Of a stretch of DNA of 64,000 bases, positions 13,438 to 27,354 are shown one piece after another. Position numbers and translations under genes: made by a program. The DNA lies in NCBI GenBank assembly GCA_019914995.1, contig CM034128.1:9054501-9118500 (forward strand), written 5' to 3'. The stretch comes from Acanthochlamys bracteata. Its lineage: Eukaryota > Streptophyta > Magnoliopsida > Pandanales > Velloziaceae. How positions within the stretch are numbered: the stretch's first letter is position 1; every line of letters starts with the position of its first letter. Below the pieces are notes generated by a model. The model was not told the origin of the DNA, made no database searches, and saw nothing but the letters and a program-made list of their open reading frames with translations.

Positions 13438-14184
13438 CTTATAAAAATTTCGCATAATGATAGCAACTAGAAAACTAGCTGTCTATATGTGAAAGATTTT
13501 TTTTAGCATAGCTGGCTTGTTATCTACGAAGTGTATAATAAATTTTATCTATAAGATTTTGCAGAACTTGATTGCAGCTGATTAGTTCTACCTAAGTCAT
13601 AAATAATAAGTCTTAAATATTGTTATCATCAAAATTAATTTTGAGGTTCCAACAAATAAGCACATCAAGGAAGAAGGCATCCGGCTTTGATGAAGAACAC
13701 TTCTCTCCAGTTGGTAGCATGCTGGTGATAATGAGGCTGTTGAGGAGGAGGATGATGATGGTGTTCAGTGGCAGCCAGACATATCTGTTGAAGCAGCTTG
13801 CCAACTCATTCAAAGAACAGCTTAATGCAGTTACTTCAGAGATGATCACGCTATCTACTGATGAAAGGATAAAAAACAGAAACGTGAAAAGAATCATGAA
13901 GTAGGCCCTGCTAATATATCTGCAAATGCACCTAAGTGTAGTCCCTTTTAGAAGCTGGCTGCTGAGACTAAGGATAATTTGAACAAGGGAATTAATCCAG
14001 CTGATATTGGTTCCCTTTTTACCAACTCTTTTTTGTGGTTCTTCAGAGTAGGTCATGAATGCTTTTGTTCAAAGGTGTTGGTAAGGGTTTTGTGTTGACA
14101 AGAAGAAAAATTACCTTCCTGTAGCTATGCAGGATAGGAATCACAATTGTCTCTGCTGCATTCAATAGAGGTCTTTTGTAACTG

Positions 14185-14788
14185 TATGCCATTCACTTAA
14201 AATTTTATAAAAATTATTTTATAAAACTAAAAAATAAATTATTTTAAAAAAATAAAATATTTTCCGTTTTCCCATTGTGCCCTAAAAGTCGTGCTCAACA
14301 ATATATAATAACAATATCAATAAAGTTGGACAAATTTAAGCACGTATTCATAATGATACTTATTGACTTGTTTAACATATACGATAATAAGTCTGTTCTC
14401 ATCAGATGTTTTCAAATAAATTAAATTAGATAAATTTCATTTGCCTGTTATTATATTTATTTAATAACATTCATATAATAATATCATATTATATATTTAT
14501 ATCATGATTAATGTTTTGTCATACAGTAACCAAGTACGCATTGGTTTTGGTAGGGGAGTTAAGGCAGGCATATATTAGTACTACTGTTAATATTATACAA
14601 GATTAAAAGGTAAAGAAAAGAAAAATAATAGTTAATTAAGAGAGAGAAATAGAGAGACCGGTTCTCTTGGAACCAATTCCGGTCACCGCTGTCCACTTTC
14701 TTCTCTCCACCATCAATTTCAATCAATTGCAATCAAAAAACCCAAATTAATCAATCAATCAACACAGGTACTCCCTACGTGCTCCCAT

Positions 14789-14789
<1 letters not shown>
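14185..14789. other. Intergenic region and ROP promoter
   Basis: A/T-rich DNA including short element-like runs at about 14200-14270 and 14440-14510. It then rises in GC toward the ROP 5' UTR. No gene is seen. Confidence 0.4.

Positions 14790-14795
<6 letters not shown>

Positions 14796-14820
<25 letters not shown>
14796..14820 (+). repeat. (CT)n microsatellite in the ROP 5' leader
   Basis: About 12 uninterrupted CT units, 170 bases before the ROP start codon. CT-rich leaders are common near plant transcription starts. On the other strand it produces an artificial Arg-Glu repeat frame. Confidence 0.9.
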
Positions 14821-14821
<1 letters not shown>

Positions 14822-14903
14822 GTGTTTCTTTCGGTTTCTAGATCTCTTCTGCTTTGGTTAGGGTTACAATTCAATTGTAGGTGTGTTGGTTTTGTGTCTT
14901 CCA

Positions 14904-14942
14904 ATGGAAGGATTTGATAATGCAGGTGAGTTATTGAATTGA
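14904..14942 (+). promoter_or_regulatory. Upstream ORF in the ROP 5' leader (12 codons)
   Basis: ATG followed by 11 sense codons and TGA, ending 47 bases before the ROP start. A GTGAGT donor-like site inside it (14924) means part of it could be removed if a 5'-UTR intron exists, so translation of the uORF is not certain. Confidence 0.4.
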
Positions 14943-14947
14943 TTTGA

Positions 14948-17528
<2,581 letters not shown>

Positions 17529-18110
17529 TCAAGTTGCTCGGAACAACAGCATTTCACACAATGGCCATCCAAGAGTTTCTCGCTCTGTTTTATAATCAAA
17601 GGATCTAGGGTGTATAGTTAACTGACAGCAGTAGCGAGCTACAGTCAGCTGTACTTGTTATGCTTTGTGTTTCTGGTCTGTAGCCATCTTATTTGTTAGT
17701 TGATGTGTATCTTCAGATGACTTGTATCCACAGACGAGGAAATCCCTTATGAGACTGGTTTTGCAAGGACATGGCTTATCAAGTAACCTGTATCTTTTTA
17801 ACTTAAATCAACCAAGCAGTTTGCTTTTGTTTCTGCTTAGCCTCTTCTATGTAATTCTACAGTGGTAGCAAATTGCAAGCAATCTCTTTTGCTCCATTGT
17901 TATGTGAATCTCTCTGGTATTATTCTCCATTTCATCCAGCAGCGCTGTTCTTACTGGATTTAGAGCTTGTTTATAATTCTGCCCAAGAATTGAGTGCCTA
18001 CGTTTCTGAACCTATGCGTTGTCTTTCTGACATAGTGCAGAAGGTTAATAATCTCTTTTGCTTTGTATACGGTATCACAAACAAGTCTATCTAAAAGTCG
18101 ATAGCATAAA
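17529..18110. other. ROP 3' UTR and downstream DNA
   Basis: T-rich, with no further ORF of known family. A 73-codon frame at 17873-18094 has no recognisable homology. Confidence 0.45.
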
Positions 18111-19540
18111 GAAGTTTATACTAAATAATTCGTCTTCCTGAAGACGATAATCACCAAAACAACTTCAAAGGGATCTTTTTATCATGTTCGAGTTGTGATC
18201 ACGTCACCTTCGTTTCGGAAATTCATAATCTTAATAGCTGTTTATCTATTAGTATCAGATATTTTCCTATATCATAGCAGAAAATCACTTTCCTTTACCA
18301 ACTTGATCTTAAAAACCAATTCAACATGCCATTCATGCTTTGGACAATGACGATATCGAAATTGATATGATGCAAATTTGTTCTTCCGGAAAACCAATTT
18401 TCTTCTCTTTCACTGATCAGTTCTATAGTGACATACCATTCCGTCCTTGATACAGCTTCATAGATTGATTGCAGTAATGACAATGAAAGGAGAGCTCCAA
18501 GGCTTGTAAATCCGAAGAAAAGTCTTAAAGTAGTCTTTGTTGTTAGATGATGTAAAATTATATTAGTATTTTCTTGTAAGCTTATATAAGCATTCAAGAA
18601 CTAATGAAATGATATTTTGCCTCATTTTGTTGTGTCGTCTGCTGGAAGGGCAGGGCTGCAGGCGGCTCTCCGTTTGTGTCTTTTCTGAATTATCACATTC
18701 TTACATAGTATCAGAGCATGTTATGCTTATTTCGTTGGTAGTGCTGGTTATATTTGCTGTAGGAATTAGTCAATATCGCATGTAAAGTGTTCAACGAAAT
18801 GCTTGTTAGAGATGTTGCTTCTTCTAGTTCGGTTTTGGGTGGCTGTTTGAGGTGTACAACATTAGATGATGCTTGAAAAAATCATGCAAATATGTGAAGT
18901 ACCAGTAATATGATTTTGGGTGATGCTCGTAGGTGTTCAACAAAATATTGCAAAAACGCATTATGACTAAACTTGTCGTAGTATAAGTTGGAGGAGAGAT
19001 TTGCTATGCTCCTTGGCTTTTGGTGCTTAATTTTGAATTTGAGTTTTGAATTGGAAATATCATTATCATCTACGTTCATTTTATCTGTATTGGTTATTGT
19101 TTGTTTGCTGACTTTGTATTTTTAAATTTGTTGTTATTTTTTGTGGTTCTTTTTTTTTTTCTGTGTCAGATATTTGGATTTTTTTCATCTTCTATAATCC
19201 ATAAAAAATTTGCATTTGGATTCGTATTTGGTCCCGTAGGAGGATTTGTGTTTGGTCCCAAGAAGAATTTGGATTCTCAATCTTATTCTTTGCCTTGAAA
19301 GGAATTTGGATTCATCCTTCGTCACAATCGGACGGTTCTTCCTGTTTGATTTATAATGAATCTCCCGTCATTACTTATAAGCTAACTCGCCATTATCATC
19401 CGAGTCTAAAAATATGTTTTAATTGCATGGAGTCACTTTTAGTTTATTCGGAACTCACCAATTTATATTTTCTCTATCTTTTTATAGAACTTAATTTTGT
19501 CAAATTTAATTTTATTGAATCTATTTTATATTGATTAAAA
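18111..19540 (+). mobile_element. Probable Ty1/copia remnant (LTR end plus primer site)
   Basis: At 18701-18717 the sequence TTACA is followed directly by TAGTATCAGAGC. A CA end abutting a near-perfect initiator-Met-tRNA primer site is the signature of a copia 5' LTR boundary. A TATATAAG box near 18580, about 120 bases upstream, fits an LTR promoter. No gag or pol domain is recognised downstream, and the left LTR start and a 3' LTR were not found. This is therefore a truncated or badly decayed element; limits are approximate. Confidence 0.4.
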
Positions 19541-19914
19541 TACACTCGACATCTCAGTTGGTTATTCGGAGTAGACCTTTTAATTTACGCTTAGCTAACT
19601 TGGCTTGATAATCAAATTCATTCAACAGCCCGCCTTCTGCTCATGTTCATCATTCAACATGTCCCACCAACCTATCCAAACGGCAACGCACACTATCAAA
19701 TACCTATCCACCAACATGACTAGCTGCTTTTATTCTGTCGAACATATTTGGCGATGCTTATTATTATTAAATTTTTATTTTAATTTTTAAATAATTTTTT
19801 TATAATATTTTAAAATTTAAAAATATAAATAAATTATCGTCTATATATATGTAAGTTTATTTTTTAAAATTTTGTAACTCTGAAGAATATTTGGACTAAA
19901 GAAACATTTAGAAA

Positions 19915-20115
19915 TGTCTTTAAAATAGAATTTTTGAAATAAAAAATATTTTTATTTTTTAAAACAAATTTTAATTTTTTTATTTAAAAATAATAAAAAT
20001 AAAAAATTTTATTACATAAATTTTTTATATTTTAGAATTTTAAAATAAAAATTTTAAATATTTATAATATTAAAAATATAAAATAAAATATTAAATAAGT
20101 AATGTCAAACGTTCT
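19915..20115 (+). repeat. AT-rich MITE-like element, family A
   Basis: Core AAAATTTTATTACATAAATTTTTTATATTTTA and the ATAAAATATTAAA-like right part match the other copies. It ends TGTCAAACGTTC. Confidence 0.5.
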
Positions 20116-20164
20116 CCATCCGGGTAGTCATAAACCTATTTAGTGCAAATGGGTCTATAAAATT

Positions 20165-20395
20165 TGGTTTAGCATTTTTTCAACATTTTTTTTAAAATTT
20201 ATTTTATAAATATTTAAAAATTTTATTTAAAAATTTAGAAAATATAAAAAAATTTATCGAAATAAAATTTTTTTATTATATATTTTTATATTTTATAAAA
20301 AAATATATTTATTTTTTAAAAAAATAAAATATTTTTTATTTTAAAAATATTCTATTTGACAATCACTCTCAAAATGCCCTATAAATTTATCTTCA
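20165..20395 (-). repeat. AT-rich MITE-like element, family A (reverse)
   Basis: Same block order as its neighbours but inverted: ATTTATAAATATTTAAAAATTTTATTT, then AATATAAAAAAATTTATCGAAATAAAA, ending GACAATCACTCTCAAAATGCCC. Together with the flanking forward copies it could form a long hairpin. Confidence 0.5.
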
Positions 20396-20429
20396 CAATC
20401 AGCTTACCGCCGGAGTACGATGGTTTGTT

Positions 20430-20665
20430 TAAAATTACTTATAAAATAAAATTTTTTTAAAATAAAAAGTATTTTTTATTTTTTAAAATAAATTTTATTT
20501 TTTTATTTTTAAAAAATAATAAAAATATGTAATAAAAATATTTTATTACGTAAAATTTTTTTATACTATCTAAATTTTAAATAATTATAAAATATATATT
20601 AAAATATATAAAATAAAAAAAAAATAGAAAATTATTTTTGATATGTACTACCAAACGCAGCATGA
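20430..20665 (+). repeat. AT-rich MITE-like element, family A
   Basis: The clearest copy: AATAATAAAAATATGTAATAAA, core TTATTACGTAAAATTTTTTTATA, ATAAAATATATATTAAAATATA, terminus CTACCAAACGCAGC. Confidence 0.6.
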
Positions 20666-22480
20666 GAGGGAGGGAAACAAAACTTCGAATTAAAAAAAAA
20701 AAGAAAACTTTGTTCATCTAGCTTTCCAATATCTATTAGTTATTACTAGAAAGCGTCTCAAATAACTCGGAACGGATCTGAAATTTGTGTCGCACAATTT
20801 TTATTTTCTAAAACTTTATTTTTAATAATTTTATATAAAAGACCTAACATTTTTATAAAAAAATTTAGAAAATAAAATTTTTATATAATAAATTTATATA
20901 ATTAATCTAAAATTTATAGTGATCATACTTTAACTGAAATAATTAAATTATGAGTAAAGTCTTGCATGCTCTGAACGGGTTCGAATTCAACCCGTTTAAT
21001 TAAAACTATATTTAAAATATATATATAAATATTTTTATGGTTTTATATTTATTTTAAAAAAATTAATAAAATAGATAATAAAAATAATTATTAATTTTGT
21101 TAATATACATAAAATTAGCTCTACAGTTTTTATATAATTTTAAATTTTTAAATAAATTTATATTATAAATTTATTAAAACATATGCAGTAAAAAAAGTTC
21201 TTAAAAACACAAAGGCATCGTAAGTCTAGAATCTAGACTCTCTTTAAATTATTTTATCAAGAAAAGAAGGTCTAGTCTTGAAACTTCCTCAAAGTCTTCG
21301 GATGCATTCTAAAATTTGTGTTTTTCTTACAATATTATTATAATAGTCATACTTTAAAATTTTTTAAAATAAATTATTACGTTTGGTTTTAGCTTAACAT
21401 TCAAAAGTATGTTAGAATTTTATTAAAATACCCTCATATAATAAAACATAAACCCAACTTTAATAGTCAATGTATCTTTGTATGTCAATCCAAATTAATC
21501 TAATATAAAAATAAAAAATATGATACAATAATTCTTGCTATATAACATAAAATATTTTATTAATTCTATTGTAACATCAATAAAAAATAAATAAAAATGA
21601 AATAACATTAAAAGAGGAAGATAGAAAAGAATCAGAATAGCTTATGTGTTAAAAAAAGAAATATGACTTTTACAAATAAGAGAACTCAATATAGATAATA
21701 TGCATTAGAGTTTTTGCGAATCATATACGTTATATTTGGACTTATTATGAAATAATTGTTTTATACACTTCAAAATATTTTTATAAAACACAACCTAATT
21801 TCTTATAAAATAAAACTTATAGTTAAAAATTTTAACAATATATACTTTTTATATTTTTCAATTTTAATAAAATTTGAATACTATAAATTTAATTAAATAT
21901 ATAAAATATTTACTTAAAATAATAAGTACTTAAAAAAACTAAGTCAAACGTTTCATTAGTGTGAATTATTATTATATCCATCTTTGTCGAACCACAGTGT
22001 TGTCAGCGTTAAATTTCGGAAAATCCTTCGGCACTACCCGAACCAAACGCAGAGGGCGGCGTTCGTATTGCCACTCTGAAATCAATTATTCTTCTTCTTC
22101 TTTTCATTATTATCGAACTTTTCCTCGTTGTTTTCAAGATTTCCTTCTGAAGGAGAATTTCGGTGTTGGAATTCTCTGGAATGGTTTCGTGTTTCAGTTT
22201 TTCAGAATATTAAGGTCTTACTGTTATGGATGTTTGTTGGTTTTGATTTCAAGGTTTCAGGAGGTCTGTTTGTGTGCGACAGTTCGAAATTTCTCGAAAT
22301 CTTGAGTCTTTTTAGGTGAAATTTTCTTACCGCTTGTATCTAATTGCTGCTTTGATCCATTGATCTCAATTGATTCGTAATCTCGCAATCAAATCTTTCC
22401 ATATTGGTTCTCTCCAAAAACCCTAAATTTCGATTGAATATTTGCAACGACTGCTCTTCCTTATTAAAAAGCAGCTATTT
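20666..22480. other. AT-rich intergenic DNA, then 5' region of the bZIP gene
   Basis: From 20666 to about 21960 it is A/T-rich with decayed element-like segments. From about 21990 the composition changes and a CT-rich, probably transcribed leader begins (TTCTTCTTCTTC near 22090, and AAACCCTAAA, a telo-box-like motif, near 22418). The 114-codon frame at 21961-22305 overlaps this leader and has no recognisable domain. Confidence 0.4.
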
Positions 22481-22536
22481 TTTGGTCCAAATCGATTCTA
22501 CAGGCTAAACTTTTTGAAAGTTGTGATTTGGGAGTA

Positions 22537-25102
22537 ATGGAAGATGATGAATTGGGATTCTCCAACCCTGAAATTCTTCTGGGTTCCGGCATGGTTGAGG
22601 AGCAGAGCTCATCAATGGATAGCTTGCTGAGTGCTGGGTTCCTCAATGATTGCCTTGGCGATTGCAGGCACCACCATCACCATCAGCATGCCTGCAGCCA
22701 CATGCATACCTGTAATCCGCCTGGTCCTGACCACTCTCATACTCACACATGCTTTCATGTTCATACCAAGATAGTTCCGGCCACTGCTGACCAGTCTGCG
22801 GACTCAACTGATCAAACCGGCAATGCAAAACCGGCTACTGAAGTCGATGCCAGTTCTAAGAAGTCCCGGAAGGGCAATTGTGAGGCTGTGCGCAAGTACC
22901 GGCTCAAGAAGAAGGCAAGGGCTGCATCATTGGAGGAAGAAGTAGCTCAGTTGAGGGAGATTAACCAGCAGCTGATGAAGCGGCTGCAGGGTCAAGCTGC
23001 GTTGGAAGCAGAGGTTGCACTGCTTCGTTGCTTGTTGGTTGATATTCGGGGAAGAATTGAAGGGGAGATTGGGACATTCCCTTACCAGAAACCAACGAGG
23101 GTTGGGGGAGACATGATGGTTGGTGGCATGGCACCTCAACTTGTCAATTCGTGCAATTTTAGCTGCGATGAACAGCTTCAGTGCTTGCAGATGGGACTGC
23201 AGGGGAGAGCTGTTAACAGCGAGAGCAAGGGGCAGGCTTTTGGAGCTTGTGGGATTGGAAATGTGCAGTGCAGTATCGGGAATATGGGGTCTGGGATGAA
23301 CTTAACAAATTGTGGACAAAGGAACATGATGCCTGAAGGATGCACGTCTAGCGCAAACAATGTTAACGGTATCGTATGCAATTTCAATTTTCTGATGAAT
23401 TATATATGCTTGTCTATCTTGTCTGAATGATTTCCTTTTTTGCTGTTCACCTTCTTCTGGATCATCTTTTATTTCTCGATTTAAATGCATGAACATAAGT
23501 GCGTTGTTCCAATTGCCTCACTGTGGTATGTCCTTTGACTTATGATGGTATGCTGTAATGCCTTGGTAAAATTTTCTGAACCATCAGAGAGGTCCTAGAT
23601 GTTTCCTTAAATTCAAAGTTATGTAGTTATTGTGTAATTTGTTTCTCGGAAGTGTTGAAGAAGGATGAATTAACGAACAAAGGTTCATTCTGGAGGTGGT
23701 TTTAACATATTCAACATCAATTATCAAGTTTTTTATTTGCTGTTCACTTGTAGATGCAACCTTAATATGATAACCATTTGTATGAGAGTAGCAGTATTTT
23801 GATGAGAGCAATGGCCCTTCAGAATTAACTTTGGATATCTTTTTTGCCCCCTGTTGCTTTCAACTTTCACAAAAATGTACAAAACTGCAGAGGTTCATAC
23901 ATCTCTGCTCATTCTCAAAACCAAGGTCTTAGGAGCCTTCAATGAAGTCAACCTAGCTGTTTCAGGCTGCTTTTGTGGATTCATTCTAGCGAGTGTATTA
24001 AACTACAAAGGTTAAATTCATATCATTTCTATCACACAGTGCTTGTCTTTTTGGTTTGCATTCTACTTTGATTTTGTTGATTCATCCGGTCATATTGAAG
24101 TTGATCATTCTCATATCTGTCTTAATGATACAAGATAATAAGATCAATTCAGTTTTTCTCACAAGAAAAAGATGATGGCTATAATCAAAAGGAGTAAGAT
24201 GGAGTTGAATTTGTCTATAATTCAGATAACGAGAATCAAAATGTTGAGATGAGCCTCTGAAAGTTCAAAATCTTACTAGACAATCGAGTTTGTTCCTAAG
24301 AGGTCATTTGGGAAGTTCTGTTTTGGGATAATGTCAAAGGGAAGCTATCGAGATGATCAAAAAATATTAGATGAAGATTTAAGTAAGACTTATGGGTTTA
24401 AAAGGATGAGAACTAGACAAAAGGTAAGACAAGAGTAGAATGCCCTGAAATGACATATTATTAGGCAATTTTCCTATAACCTGTTAGGGACCTAAAATTT
24501 ACTGAAAGCTGGATTTTCCATTAGGTAACTATCTACAATTAGAAAGCACAGATCCAGTTAAGCATAAAGACTGATAGATATATATTCAGCTAATGCACAG
24601 AAGTGTGTTGATTGACTAATAAAGGTCTACAATAATTTTATTGAGCATTGCCTCTAAATATTCAGCTAACGCTCATAAGTTTATTGATTGACTACTAAAG
24701 GTCCGCCATATTTTTATTGAGGATTGCATCTATATTTTCAGCTCCTAGATATCTTCCTCAATGCTAGAAAGCATGAAAGTTCCCTAGATTTTCTTCTTTG
24801 TTTTGTTTCACGGGGAAAAAGGATTACCTGTTCATGTAACAATACCCCAAGGCACTCAATCAGATAATGAGTTTTTAATGTGTACTGTTTATGAAAGTTC
24901 ACAAATTCCTAGTTCAGCTTAGGTGACTTATCGTGTTTCTTTGATTTGCAGTCTCTGGTCATCTTTTTGTTCCTTAGTATCATCATTGTCATGCATGTTC
25001 ACTTTTGCTATCTCAATATAATAGTATTTTACTTTGCTAAATATTTGTTAAGCATTTGTATTTGTTTCTTTTCTAGGGCCTCGTGGCGGAAAAGAAGGTT
25101 AA
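22537..25102 (+). CDS. bZIP19/23-like: F-group bZIP transcription factor, zinc-deficiency sensor type
   Basis: F-bZIP proteins bind zinc through a Cys/His-rich motif and activate ZIP transporter genes when zinc is low. Exon 1 (22537-23368) codes 277 residues. Near residues 45-80 is a His run, then HTCNPPGPDHSHTHTCFHVH, the two-part zinc-sensor motif. The basic region GNCEAVRKYRLKKKARA (about 113-129) keeps the N-x7-R signature but has Cys where the family usually has Arg. A leucine zipper and LLVDIRGRIEGEIGTFPYQKP follow. The exon ends at a GTATCG donor. A candidate last exon (25077-25102) adds eight residues and a TAA; its homology is not verifiable by eye. The start is the only ATG preceding the conserved N-terminus MEDDELGFSN. 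Confidence 0.85.
23369..25076 (+). other. Probable terminal intron of the bZIP gene
   Basis: Bounded by GTATCG and TTTTCTAG. If not spliced, the frame would run on to a TGA at 23430 with a hydrophobic tail, unlike the family. No coding or element structure is recognised inside, apart from two similar stretches near 24580-24660 and 24655-24745 (TATTCAGCTAA...TTTTATTGAG). Confidence 0.55.
24586..24745 (+). repeat. Imperfect tandem repeat in the bZIP intron
   Basis: Two adjacent copies of about 75 bp, each with ATTCAGCTAA, TTGATTGACTA.TAAAGGTC and TTTTATTGAG(c/g)ATTGC, followed by a partial third (TATATTTTCAGCT). Confidence 0.6.
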
Positions 25103-25664
25103 CAATGTACACAGCATATCAGTTGTGGCTTCAATCCTTCTGGCATCCTATCTACAAAGAAACCAAGAACTTCTGTTTTCTCGGCTAATGCCTGATTGTG
25201 CCAAGTTGAGATCCCCCTAAACTAAGGATGCAATATAATATAAAGTTCTCTTTCTGATCGATTCAACATATTGGGTTCACGATTTCTAAGGTAAGTATGT
25301 GTATTGACCCCATGGATTGAACCAACAAGAATGCATTTGTTGAACTCTATCAGATGCTTCTACATTTGGGTTTTTTTTTGTTTTTGTTATGGTTCTTCAT
25401 CTATGCAGAACCTTGAAAGGACCAATATGGCTAGAAATGTTTCTTAAGATGTTCCTAATCTTTGCTGATAGTTCTTGGATCAATTTTTGTCAAAATCATG
25501 CTTAACTCTTGTACGATCAGTGCTGAGAAGAAAGTGTGGATTATCGGGCTTTATGGTGGGTCGTGCTATAGCAATTGTAAGCCTATACATTCTTGCATCA
25601 TACCTTAGTATACTCTGTACTACTTTTGTCTTTATCTGGGGTATGTTTTGTCAAATAGAACGAA
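25103..25664. other. bZIP 3' flank, no gene seen
   Basis: Probably the 3' UTR plus intergenic DNA. The short frames at 24946-25188 and 25475-25675 have no recognisable homology. Confidence 0.4.
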
Positions 25665-25862
25665 AATGCTTATAAAATAATTTTTTTAAATAAATAATAT
25701 TTTTTATATTTTAAAATATAAATTTTATTTTTATTTTAAAAATAATAAAAATAAAATCAATAAAAATTTGTAACGTAGAATTTTCATATTTTAAATTTAA
25801 ATGAAATTTATAGAAATATAAATGAAATGGATAAGTAAAAAGTATTTAATAAACAACGCCAG
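25665..25862 (+). repeat. AT-rich MITE-like element, family A
   Basis: Blocks AATAATAAAAATAAAATCAATAAA, core TTGTAACGTAGAATTTTCATATTTT, and terminus AATAAACAACGCC match the family with more divergence. Confidence 0.4.
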
Positions 25863-26576
25863 ATGATCCTAATACTTTGTGTAATATGTGCCCAGGATGT
25901 AGTTTCTGAAGATAGGGGATCGTGCAAAAATGCTTAAAATAAATAGCTTTTGAATAAAATCTATATTGAGATTTTTTAAAAATAAAGTTAATTAATTTGA
26001 CTTTAAGAAAATAATAATAAAAGTTACATACATACAAGTTTTTATTAATAGTTTCAAATGTTTAATTTTTAAATATTATAAACTAAGTATTAAAAAATAT
26101 GAGAAACAGTATCAAATAAATAGCCAAACACCTCGAAAGGAAACACTGCCATCCTCATGATAAATTAGATGTTTTGGAAGCCAATATTATTAATTTTTGT
26201 TTTTATTATTAGTGGTACCAGTAATTTCCCAACTTATGTGTGTTTTTTTATTCATAAAAGTGATTTTTTATTAAAAATTATTTTTAACTCATTTTTTATT
26301 AAAAAAGAATACAAAAAATTGTTTCAAATTTATTTTTAAATAAAGAGATATATCATATTTAATAATACTATTTTAAATAAATTATTTATAAAAAGTTACT
26401 TCTAAAAAAATTATTTTCAAATCCAAAAGAACGCATCTTCGTTAAAGTTATTAGCCGCTCCCTTCTCTTTCCAAAACTCTCGACGATAATCGACCTCCCG
26501 CTTTATCAATTCAAAACCTGCTCCTTCAAGTTTTAAGGGTCTTAAACATTCAGTCAATCTCTCTCTTGAGTCCGCC
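25863..26576. other. AT-rich intergenic DNA upstream of the PRP17 pseudogene
   Basis: Diverged A/T-rich element-like sequence up to about 26430, then a less AT-rich stretch like a copied 5' UTR. No gene is recognised. Confidence 0.4.
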
Positions 26577-27303
26577 ATGGATCTACTCCTTAGCTACGCC
26601 GCCGTCGACGACGACGAAGCTCAACAACAACAACAACATTCACCAGAACAAACAGAAGCAGATGATTGTCGACCTTCTCCGCCGCGAATTATTCCCGTGA
26701 AATCTCCACCCTGGCGTCGACGAAACCGCTCTCGCTCTCTCCTCCGCCGCTTCCGCTCGACCGCCACCGCTCCGCTGGACCCTACACAGCGCCATCTCCT
26801 TCAACCCTACGTACGACCAGCTGTGGGTCCCGGTCGCCAGTCCGGCTGACCCTTTCTCCGGCTACGGGCATCCTGCTGCACTACAGAATCACAAGCTTAG
26901 ATCGGTTGAAGACGCTTCAATTCAACCTGTTCTGTTTTACAAGCTTAGATCGGTTGAACACGTTTCAGAACTTTGGCTATGGCTGATCCTTCAGGTCTTA
27001 ATTACACGGTATCAATAACGAGGAAGCTGATAATGTTGATATCGTGATCCTCTGAGGCTGAGGACCTACCCTGCTCTGATGATTGGTTGTTGAAGAAACA
27101 AGAAGAATCCTCGGGCAGAAAGCAGGAAGACCCCAAGCTGAGCTCACTGAAGAGCAGGAGAAGTATGTTGAGGAGCACGCGCCGAAGAAAGCTTTAAGTG
27201 GGGAGGGCGGCGAGGTTGGCCGTGATCGTGTTGCTTCAGAACAGCATATTGGTAAGACTACGTTCCATGGGAAAGAAGAAAAGGATTACCAGGGTTGGTC
27301 GTG

Positions 27304-27354
27304 GATTTTGCCGCCCAAAGATGCCAAGCCGGCGAATGATCACTAGATATATTC
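27304..27354 (+). repeat. 51-bp direct repeat, left copy
   Basis: Begins GATTTTGCCGCCCAAAGATG. It is identical over 51 bases to 28096-28146 and belongs to the PRP17 coding sequence. Confidence 0.95.

Larger units (their letters stand above)
10911..13640. mobile_element. Inserted DNA inside the eIF5 pseudogene (identity open)
   Basis: This block separates two collinear halves of the eIF5 pseudogene, so it was inserted after the copy existed. It contains a complete TRIM at 12781-13437. The rest (10911-12780 and 13438-13640) carries a TTCACCAAGCAC(a/t)TA sequence repeated near 11172 and 11330 and no recognisable transposase, gag or pol. It may be one nonautonomous element that later received the TRIM, or several events. 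No outer terminal repeats or target duplication were recognised. Confidence 0.55.
10351..14184 (+). pseudogene. Translation initiation factor eIF5 pseudogene, split by insertion
   Basis: eIF5 is the GTPase-activating protein for eIF2 in start-codon selection. Part A (10351-10905) resembles the eIF5 N-terminus: NIGASNS, then after a 1-base loss DAFYRYKMPKM, GNGIKTSIVNMVDIAEAL, SYTTKYFGCELGTQSKF. The codon before NIGAS reads TAG where Gln is usual. The frame then shifts (LLENVIKKYAQC is in another frame), and the segment with the first two zinc-ribbon cysteines is missing before AACGYVSDVDMRDKL. Part B (about 13650-14184) resumes with VQWQPDISVEAA, an EQLNAVTSEMITLSTDE block, VMNAFVQR and VDKKKNYLPVAMQDRN across several frames. 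The 2.7 kb between the parts is foreign. Not functional. Confidence 0.9.

Noticed and set aside
21961..22305. 114-codon frame upstream of the bZIP gene as a separate gene
   Set aside because: No recognisable domain, and it overlaps what looks like the bZIP leader.
22528..22536. Upstream extension of the bZIP frame (MGV...)
   Set aside because: It begins at TTG, not ATG; the ATG at 22537 precedes the conserved N-terminus.
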